27,824 nt of DNA, taken from positions 6,712 through 34,535 of the forward strand of contig JH720404.1 in NCBI GenBank assembly GCA_000231825.2, written 5' to 3'. The stretch is from Tetrahymena elliotti 4EA. Its lineage: Eukaryota > Ciliophora > Oligohymenophorea > Hymenostomatida > Tetrahymenidae. Shown here piece by piece: positions 19,778 through 27,824 of this stretch. The number at the start of each line of letters is the position of its first letter. The first letter of the stretch is position 1. Below the pieces are notes generated by a model that was given only the letters and a program-made list of their open reading frames with translations, made no database searches and was not told the origin of the DNA. Made by a program: the position numbers and the translations under genes.

Positions 19778-22682
19778 TCATAAATCTTGTTAAGTTCCTT
19801 ATTTGTTAGGTTTTGATTAAATTAGACTGTATTTTTTGTATGAAGAATATGTCTGAGGATTTCTATTTTGCTTAAGATATTTTCCTTATTTATAAATTTA
19901 TTATTGGTCATCATAGTGAGAAGATAAAAGATTTCCAGAAACACCAGTATCAAGTATGTAGTAACTGTCTTAGCTTCTATCTAAAGATGCTATCATCTTG
20001 TAGTTACCTCCCCAAATTCCTTTCCAAGAATCATTTTGGAAGTTAACAGCACTGACATGAACAGTGTATTTAGAACCTTTAGCTTAATATGATCTTTCAA
20101 ATAATGATTTCAAAGGAGTATTTGAAAAAGGGATGTGAACAAAATGATGGTAATGAAGCTTTCCATAATACCAGGTGCTCATATCATCTCCTAGTTTTTC
20201 CTAAAATTGTATATAATAAATTTATTTTGGTTATTTTGTTTAATATGAACTAATTTTACTTTTAAGAAAAGATAACTTTCATGCACTGAAGTAACAAAAT
20301 TATAGATGCAGTCTTTTCCTTGAACTGTAGAATTGGTATTTCTACACCATTCTTCATTAATATTTTTACCTTGAGACCAATTTTAAATTTGATTAAGTCT
20401 AAAATGATCAAAAACGAAGTGAACAGTGACTTTTTATCTAACAAGAACATCTTCAGAATATTACAAAATCAACTTTTTACTTAAAAAGTTATCTATTGCA
20501 TAATAAATTGAAGCTCCAATAGAGTTTTCTTCAACATAAAAGTCCCATTTTTCTAAGAATTTGATCATTTTATCACACTCTAAGATCTATTCAGTGCTAA
20601 GAATTCTATTTAAAAAATAAAATTAATCAATGTATTTAGCAATCAGATTCTTACTCTTTCTTATTCTAATGATAAATATTTAAGTAATGCTTATGAATTT
20701 TTTCTGCATAACTGTCCTTTACATCATTTTGCATATTCTTTATATGTTCAGGAGATATCTTTGTACCATTTCTTATGTATTCTTCAATGATTTAAGTTAT
20801 TCTTTTGCTTCTTGCAGAGGAGGCTACATACAAAGATAAATTATTTAATGTGTTATCAGATGCAAATTTATTGTTAGCAGTGACAACATATCCTAATCAT
20901 TTTATAATTTAATCACCTTTAAATATTGTTGGGTTTTTAAAAAATATTATTGAAAATTACCTTTAGGTGGATCAAATGAACGAGGTTATTCAGCAGCAGT
21001 GTTGAATCTTAACCAATCATTTTTAGATTTAGTACCATCTTGAATGTTAGCACCTGCAATAGGATTAGCTCTTATTGGATGTTTACCCATTCCAAAAAAT
21101 CCAATGTGATTATCTACAGTAGCGAATGAGAGTGCTTGAGTAGGTCCATCAATAAGATTAAGAGATTCAATCAATTCCTCATAATTGTCCAAATGGTAGA
21201 AATTGAAAATACCATCACAAGTTCTATCATTTTCAATATATCCAATCCATGCAAACGAAACATTCATAGAATCTCTTTAAAGAATAGGTCCTCTGTGAGT
21301 TAACTTTACAGTTAAATTATAGTTTGAGCTACTTTTCACATTAATTTATTCATTGACGATCTTTAATTAACGCCATTAATCATCTAAGAAGTATTGATCT
21401 CCTTCATCATTTAACTTTTCCTAATATAAATCGCTGGAATCTGTATATAAAGTAGTCATACCCCAAGCAAAATAGTTAGTTTAACCACTAAGAATAGCTC
21501 CCATACCAGGCATTGAACCTCCAGATACAGTCTATTCTTTACCATATTTTGTTTTAAAATGCAAAACAGCTTAAGCCCAAATAGCAGGTATTTAATTATC
21601 CAAATGAGGATCATTAGCAAGTATAGGTTTTCCTGTTGTTGTGTGATTTCCGTGAATTGCCCACCCATTTGAACCTCTATTTTCACTCAAATATTACACA
21701 ATACCTGTCTTCATAATTAACTCTAATTTTTCAACTGATAATGAACTTCCTGTCTCATTTTAATCTAATTCTTCATCTGAATCTATTTTAGGCTATTTAT
21801 TTCCAAAAAATAAAATTTAACAAAATTCTAATGTAAAAAATAAGAAAAATCATTCATTCATAAATATTTTAGAGAGTGATTAAATATCTTTCTATCTAAT
21901 TTTCTACTTAAAGTTAATATTTTTGTAATTACATCGAAAGGAGAATAAAGACCCATAAGCTTTAACTCTTCATCAGTCATAATAGTAGTGTTATCAAAGA
22001 GGACTCTGTTTCCCATCATTAATTTTGCTGTCTTTTTGCCAAATATCTTAATTAGCTTTTCTCTGATTAATTCATAACTCCAATCAGAAGTGAGTTAAAA
22101 GTTAAGTAATTTGACAAATGTCAAACTATCAACTACATCCCATTTCTTAAAAGTACTTCCAGTAATGAAATATTCCAAAGGCAATATCTTCATTTAATCA
22201 ACACAGTCATTAATACCATCTGCATAAGCTTAAAAACTGTCTAAAATATCTTATTTAACATATTCTCTCATCTTTTCGGCTGCTCTTCTAAATCCAAATT
22301 CTCTCATCATGATATCTGTTTCTAAAGTGCTATTACCAAATAACTCACTCATCATACCACTAGATATTCTTCGATACATGTCCATATTCCACAATCTATC
22401 TTAGCAATGAACATATCCTAATATTATATATCAACCTAAATATTCCCAAATTTCCATTTTAATTTTCTTACCCATTCCATAAAAAGAGCTTTGAAGATTC
22501 TCTGATACTATATGAGGAATAGCATGTTCATCTCTATAAATTGTAATATCGCCATAATTTCTACTATGGTATAGAGTTCCTTGGTAAGAGGGAATCCATA
22601 AGTAAGTAGCTAATATGATGAATACTATAGCTAAGACCACACCTAACTTAACTAACTAACCTAATCTTTTTAATAAACCCAT
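19778..22682 (-). CDS. Penicillin-acylase-family Ntn hydrolase, membrane-anchored
   Basis: 844 residues in six exons: 22682-22472, 22417-21933, 21792-20961, 20892-20655, 20605-20260 and 20200-19778. Introns are 54, 140, 68, 49 and 59 nt, all GT-AG, and phases fit exactly. Residues about 13-31 ([19 protein letters not shown]) form a signal anchor, so most of the protein should face the lumen or cell exterior. Next come [15 protein letters not shown] and [20 protein letters not shown], typical of the family's alpha chain. The autocleavage site is [18 protein letters not shown], with Ser273 as the predicted N-terminal nucleophile of the beta chain, followed by ILANDPHL. Beta-chain marks include [35 protein letters not shown], and near the C-terminus [16 protein letters not shown] and [16 protein letters not shown]. 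Length is normal for the family. It probably cleaves amide bonds of acylated substrates (the family includes penicillin and acyl-homoserine-lactone acylases); the substrate cannot be predicted. No defect was seen. Confidence 0.95.
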
Positions 22683-23527
22683 TTGACTTTATCTTATTTT
22701 GAATCTTATATTAATTATTTAGAATAAATCCTTTAATGAACTTTTTAATTAATATGTTTTTCAATATGTATTCTAAACAAATACTATCTGATTATGATCA
22801 CTATTAATATTAAAGCATATATTTTATTTAGATTTATCAACAAGAAATTAATAATGTAAACATTCGATTTACTTTTTCTATCAAAAATTAAGCAAGATCA
22901 AATTTGTCATTTTAATCATACATATCTTTAATATCACAACATAAAAGAATTTAATGTAAGATAAATGACTTCATTAATCTTCACTAAAGGGCTTTCTTTT
23001 GAACATCTTTATTATGGCAAAAATAGTTGTGAATTCCCACTAATTTTACTAAACCATTTCCACTCAAGCTAATTTTAATGGTAATTCCAAGGTTTCTTTA
23101 CTATTTTAAATATTATAATTCAAATATCACTTTTTTTGCTTTACCAAAGGCCTTTAGAATTATCTATATTAAAAAGATTAATTTATTAAAGCAAATAATT
23201 TAGTTGCTTTAGTATTGGAATATCAAAAAACAAATTCTAACTAATTTAAAGTGAAAGGATATTATTTTTAATTGTATTTTCTCTTTTCATTTTCAATCCA
23301 TTCTTATTATTAGATCTTATCTTTGCCAATAGATGTCTTAAAAACTTAAATGGTAAAAGTTGAACCCATGAAAGAGAAAAACTACTTACTAAATTAACTA
23401 AATTGCTCCTTTTCATTCTTTTTATTTGAACCACTCTATTCAAAAATTAAAATTTAGTTTTTTTAATTTAGATAAATTAATTCCTTTTAAAGTAATAATA
23501 TGTGACAAAAATAAAAAAATAATTTTT
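22683..23527. other. Intergenic with ambiguous coding traces
   Basis: This holds the acylase promoter side. Around 22960-23110 a patch of slightly higher GC can be read on the minus strand (ESPLVKINEVIYLTLNSFML, or in another frame LSGNGLVKLVGIHNYF). Around 23300-23440 another frame is open. All three frames stay open because only TGA stops, so I cannot choose one. These may be remnants of a gene; I do not call one. Confidence 0.35.
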
Positions 23528-23579
23528 AAATATCATTTTTAACTCATATTTTTAAATATCATTTTTAACTCATATTTTT
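23528..23579. repeat. Perfect 26-bp tandem duplication
   Basis: aaatatcatttttaactcat followed by attttt occurs twice back to back, 23528-23553 and 23554-23579, without mismatch. The second copy carries the stop codon (TGA, complement of 23559-23561) and last codons of the minus-strand reading frame described next. The pair is followed by aaaaatgagt, which can pair with actcatattttt as a hairpin. Confidence 0.85.
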
Positions 23580-24529
23580 AAAAATGAGTGGATTTCTCAT
23601 CTAACTTTGCAAAGAGGTGTGAAATTTATCAAAAATACCTATTCTTTTGACCTCCTCAGTATCAGGATTAAAACGAATTGATTATGAGGATTATTGAAAA
23701 TCTCTTTGTAAGCTTGTAGGGTCATCAACCTTTTTTAATTTTTTGTTATAAAAGGTGAAGGAATAACAGTATGATAACTTAAAAGTATTTTAAAATGAAC
23801 TTTTTTAATAACTATTTTATGAATGGAGATTTTAACACATTATTTTATGCCATCTCCATGACTTAAATTTATGTGTAATTATATTAATTAAAGCATAAAA
23901 AGCACTCAAAATTAATGATAAAAAATGACTAATTTAATCATTTTAAAAATGGCAATTTTATTTTTGGTATGATGAAGTATTTTATCTAATAAAAATTAAC
24001 ATTTTTATTCAATTTAGAGATCAATAATATTCTTGTTTTATAGTTTGGTTATACTTTTAATGAAATGTAGAGCTTGATCAATTCTAATTTTAATAATTAT
24101 GGTTTAAAAACAATTAATATATTAATATTAAAATATCAGTTTATAGTCTTAAACTTTATTACATTTTACTACAAATACTATGGTAAATTAAACATCTAAG
24201 TTTCATCAATTGTATTATCTATGCAAAAAATAATAGTTTTTCTTCATTATTGTGTAATATGAATATAATTTTTGACACCATTTATTTAAAATTTATTAAA
24301 GCAAAAAAGCAAAAGAATATTTAAAAAAATGAAGTTTTTATCTTCTTTTTTTATAGTAAATCGTAGTAAATCCTCTTACCTCTATACAGTTGTAGCTACC
24401 AACAGCTTAAGTTCTAAATTTTGTTGTATCTTTTATTAATACCATAGGTTGTATTTATTTATCTTTAACTACTTGATTTATATTATGTGTTGGTCTCTTA
24501 ATCTGATTAATGACATCACTTTTATGTTT
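23559..24529 (-). CDS. Exon-like fragments of an unrecognised gene
   Basis: Two minus-strand segments look like real coding exons. The 24529-24380 segment is exactly 50 codons, follows an ACATAG acceptor-like site, ends at a GTAAGA donor, and reads KHKSDVINQIKRPTHNINQV then IQPMVLIKDTTKF. The 23729-23559 segment follows AAAAAAG, is phase-compatible, reads VDDPTSLQRDFQQSSQSIRF then EEVKRIGIFDKFH, and ends at TGA. They would be joined by an intron of about 650 nt. A third possible piece at about 24220-24150 (DNTIDETQMFNLPQYLQQN) does not fit the phase. Alternatively, the second segment alone is a small gene of 93 codons starting at the ATG at 23840. No family is recognised and no start is certain. 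The first segment lies about 250 bases from the divergent kinase start. Confidence 0.35.
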
Positions 24530-24775
24530 CTATGTGATTAAGATGATAATATATGAATAAATTTGATAAAGATAATTGATTTAATGCGTATTATTTATGA
24601 TTTGTGTGAAAGAATAATTAAATCTTTGAGAATCTAATTTGTAATAATTTAATTAATTTGAATAGTATTTTAACAAAAAACAATCATTTAAAAACTTGAG
24701 AGAGATTGTGAATTAATAAATAATTAATTAATTCAAATTAATTTACGTTATCAAAAAACATTCAGAAATTGAAAA
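24530..24775. promoter_or_regulatory. Putative kinase promoter / divergent spacer
   Basis: AT-rich region immediately upstream of the kinase ATG, with a taattaattaattcaaatta stretch near 24717. No specific factor site can be named. It is called a promoter region only from its position. Confidence 0.3.
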
Positions 24776-26957
24776 ATGTATTCAATTAGCTAAAATACTG
24801 GAGGATCTTAAGAAGCTAAGTACAGACTTGCTTTCCATATTCAAAAAAGGAATAAAATTAAAGACATGTATAGATAGAAAGGTGTCTAGATGCTTGATAA
24901 GCCAGAGCTTGTCTGTAAGAGCTATTTTATTTTATCATTATTTTTTACCAACTGAATAGATTAATTTTAAGATCAACTCTTTCTTCTAAATTAAGAATTT
25001 AAATGCTTATAAAATGCATTAATTAACTTCTTATTTACTTAATTATTAGCTCTAACCAATTTCATTTATCTTTATATACAAAAGTTTCTGACATCTAATA
25101 ACCTCAACTAAAGCTTTCCTAAAATTCAGTTTATTAGGCTATGTAAGGCGAATTAACTGAAAGAGGCTACTCTGATTTTAGGTTTTTAGGAAATGGAGCA
25201 TAAGGATTAGTCTTGCTAGCAAAAGATTCAAAAACAAACATAAGATATGCAATCAAAGGTATTGAAGTTAGAGATCTTTAAGGAAATTCTGACAATGTTC
25301 TTGACAATCAAGTGAAATAAGAAATAGAAATACTCAAAAAGTGTAGAGGCTCTCCTAATGTAGTCAGTCTTTTAGATTCATTTGAAGGAAAACAATTTAC
25401 CTATATAGTCCTAAATGAGTGTTAGGGTATAAAAATGCTTATTTTTTTAATAAATGAAAAAAAAAACTGCCAATAAGACTTCATTAATATAAGATTAAAT
25501 GCTTTATATAAATAAAAAGGAACTCTCTCTGAAATCTTAGAAAAGAACTAAAATGGAAGACTGAATGAAATATCCGCAATAAAATATGCTAAAGACATAG
25601 CAGAAGGTCTCTACTATATTCATTCTAAGAACTGCCTAGTAAATGATCTAAAAATGGATAATATCTTAATTGATTATCATGGAAATGCAGTTGTTTGTAA
25701 ATTAATAAAATTAATCAAGAAAAAATCTTTATGTTCTATTTAATATTAAAGCTGACTTTGGATATGCAGATAATCTTACAAATAAGTCTTGTTATGCACT
25801 CCACCAATACGTATACACACATCTTTTTACCCTATTTATTCGATTTTTAAATAAATAAAAATAATTGAAGATGGGAAACTTCTTGTATCAAGCACCAGAG
25901 TGTTATGATCCAACTAAGTCAGAAATAGGTAAGGATTATCATTATGAATATAAAAAATTAGGTGTCAATGTGAAATAAGAGCCAAGCAACAGAGTAATTA
26001 AATGTTTTATCTAAATTATTAATATTATTCTTACTAATTTAAACAGAGTGAAGCATTCTCTTTAGGTATTAAGTCAAATAAAAAATCTATGTTCTAATTA
26101 TAACATAAAAAAGGTTATCTGATTTACACACTGGTTTAGGGAGTAGATTTCAAATTAACATTTAATAAGCATAAGAAATTGAATTATGATGGTGAGTTTT
26201 ACAATTTTGTTTATTAGAAACACCTTAAATATATTATTGATGGATTAACTAATTTTGTTCCAAGGGATAGATTGTCTATTAAAGAGGCTTTGATTATTTT
26301 AAAAGGTATTATTTCTTTTGAATTTTAGTTAGATGACTTGCTCGTAGAGACGATAGATAGAAATACTCAACAATTCACAAGTTCATTCAAAAATGGAATT
26401 GAGTTTGTTTAAAATCTCTCAGATAAGTTTTATCCAATCATGTATGCTTTTTTTATTCAAATCTACTACTTTTTTAACATTTTTTAAAGTAAAAATGAAC
26501 AGACCTTATACTAAGAGTTGAAAAAAGACAATCAAAAAATAGAATATGTTATCAATTTACATTTTTAGTCAATTTACCCACAATTAACATAAAATTATTT
26601 ATAAAAAAGGAGGTAAAATTAGCAGAATTTGAGTAAGCAAATCTCCTACTCAAATAGAGAATTAGTGAATAAGAAGAAACAGTGAAATACTTATAAGCCT
26701 AATTATAATAAGCATAAAATTAGTCAATCAGTCAATTTTAGATGATCAAGAATACAATGAACTAGTAACAGCAAGTTGTTTTTTAAGAAATTAAAAAATA
26801 GGAAAAGAAAGTTGAGTTACCAAAAGAATAAAACTAACCCTAATTTCAAAAAAGATTTTACCAGAAATCAATAAGAATATTATTTTAAAAGAAACTTCAT
26901 TTTAATTTACAAAATTTATTAGTTTTTAACATAAAAATAGAATGTAAATATTTTTGA
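24776..26957 (+). CDS. Protein kinase with altered HRD motif and C-terminal coiled coil
   Basis: 530 residues in nine exons: 24776-24914, 25085-25426, 25520-25696, 25752-25810, 25871-25993, 26047-26065, 26114-26441, 26490-26547 and 26610-26957. Intron phases close exactly. The 48-nt introns at 26066-26113 and 26442-26489 would also keep frame if retained, but splicing restores the kinase alpha-F segment SEAFSLGYLIYTLVQG. Kinase features: glycine loop GNGAQGLV (82-89), K104 in YAIKGI, alpha-C E126, catalytic loop LVNDLKMDNIL with D203, K205 and N208, DFG 221-223, YQAPE 245-249. The usual His-Arg of HRD is Val-Asn, making it a non-RD kinase with its catalytic residues intact. The C-terminal tail is a Gln-rich coiled coil (NQKIEYEVKLAEFEQANLLL, then KQRISEQEETVKYLQAQLQQ). 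The exact family is unclear; it is a Ser/Thr-type kinase of ciliate style. The last 25 codons are AT-rich and less certain. Confidence 0.9.
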
Positions 26958-27410
26958 AGTACTATTTAATTATGACTTACCTTCATCAAACTATCAAACT
27001 AAATAATAAATCTTGATTTATTTTAATTTTGAAAATGTTAACAGTCTTTAATTTAAAAATTAATTAGAAAGTAAAATCATTGAATTACTAAGTAATGAAG
27101 TTAATCTAATATTTCAAAAGTAGCAAGTATCTATCTTAATTTCTTTTTAATTTTTTTATCCATTTTTTAAATTAACTCATTAATTCATTTAAGCAAACCT
27201 AAAAAGATGTAATTTTTTTGGATATTTTTAACATTTTAATAAAATTTTGTTATTTTAAGGAAGTAAATTAATTTGAAAATCATGGTCTAAAATTCATCAT
27301 TGTTTTCTTTTAGAGGGTCTCATTTTTAACTAAAACTATAATCAATTCATTAATTTCTATTCAATAGATAGTAATCTCTGATTGTTTTCTTAAATAAAAC
27401 TATATCTGCT
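26958..27410. other. AT-rich 3' flank of the kinase gene
   Basis: No gene seen. A tcaaaagtagcaagtatcta block near 27114 faintly resembles the ttcaaaatagcaagtaatta motif of the array that follows. The array may once have begun here. Confidence 0.4.
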
Positions 27411-27824
27411 TTATATCAAAAATAGCATGTAATCTTTTTATCATTAATGCTGAATTCACTAATTAAATATTCAAAATAGCAAGTAATTAATTAATATTTT
27501 AGAATGAGTTTTGATGAGAAAATGCTGAATTAACTAACTAACTTACTTTCATATTCAAAATAGTCAGTAATTAATAGTTTAGAATGATTTTTGATAAGAA
27601 AATGCTGAATTAACTAACTAACTTTCATATTCAAAATAGCGAGTAATTAATTAATATTTTAGAATGATTTTTGATGAGAAAATACTGAATTAACTAACAC
27701 TAACTTTCATATTCAAATTAGGTTGTAATTAATTAATATTTTAGAATGATTTTTGATGAGAAAATGCTGAATTAACTAACTAACTAACTTTCATATTCAA
27801 AATAGCTGGTAATTAATTAATATT
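27411..27824. repeat. About 80-bp tandem array, continues off the right edge
   Basis: Units begin with atgctgaattaactaac at 27447, 27522, 27602, 27682 and 27764 (spacing 75, 80, 80, 82). Each has tttcatattcaaaatagc, then gtaattaattaatattttag and aatgatttttgatgagaaa. The units are much better conserved than the other arrays in the window, and an internal taac tetranucleotide varies in copy number. No open frame makes sense. The last unit is cut by the window end. Confidence 0.9.

Noticed and set aside
23246..23443. 65-codon minus-strand frame starting MNRVVQIK.
   Set aside because: Competing frames in the same stretch are equally open. No family motif or splice support, so it was left as ambiguous intergenic DNA.
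26316..26338. GGTATT...TTTTAG as a further short intron in the kinase gene.
   Set aside because: Its removal brings an immediate TGA into frame, whereas reading through keeps the kinase frame open.

Overview
The window looks like a scaffold from a ciliate macronuclear genome, probably Tetrahymena or a close oligohymenophorean relative. The DNA is extremely AT-rich. Every convincing gene is full of in-frame TAA and TAG codons that must encode glutamine, and every one ends at TGA. The clearest proof is the SF3B6 gene, where a TAA sits at the invariant Gln of the PIRQIR motif. Introns are mostly short (37 to 230 nt), AT-rich and GT-AG. A run of 100 N at 17031-17130 marks a scaffold gap.

Layout. 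(1) 1-5030, minus strand: part of a leucine-rich-repeat gene that runs off the left edge. What first looks like about 3 kb of junk repeats of variable period is a ladder of exons. Eleven are exactly 90 nt, one is 81 nt and one is cut by the window edge. All are in the same phase and each encodes one ciliate-type LRR. (2) 5804-6557, minus: a damaged MATH-domain gene or pseudogene. (3) 7101-7570, plus: spliceosomal branch-point protein SF3B6/p14. (4) 7700-8560: degenerate repeats of about 285 bp. (5) 8989-10410, plus: intronless CNDP2-like M20 dipeptidase. (6) 11350-13240, plus: a large disordered Asn/Gln-rich protein whose last codons form the first unit of a repeat array of about 200 bp continuing to about 14400. 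(7) 15282-16108, plus: unknown protein with a possible 19-nt intron. (8) After the gap, 17336-19199, plus: a Ser/Gln-rich unknown protein. (9) 19778-22682, minus and convergent with it: a six-exon, membrane-anchored penicillin-acylase-family Ntn hydrolase. (10) 23559-24529, minus: exon-like pieces of an unrecognised gene. (11) 24776-26957, plus: a nine-exon protein kinase with an altered HRD motif and a C-terminal coiled coil. (12) 27411 to the end: a tandem array of about 80 bp that continues past the window.

The genes do not form an operon or an obvious pathway; each seems to be an independent transcription unit, as is usual in ciliates. They cover housekeeping (splicing, dipeptide hydrolysis), signalling (kinase) and a membrane-anchored hydrolase, with lineage-specific disordered or repeat proteins between them. 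The most unusual object is the LRR exon ladder, which appears to have grown by duplication of exon-plus-intron units. Exon joins are inferred from reading frame, GT-AG borders and family motifs; no transcript data were available.
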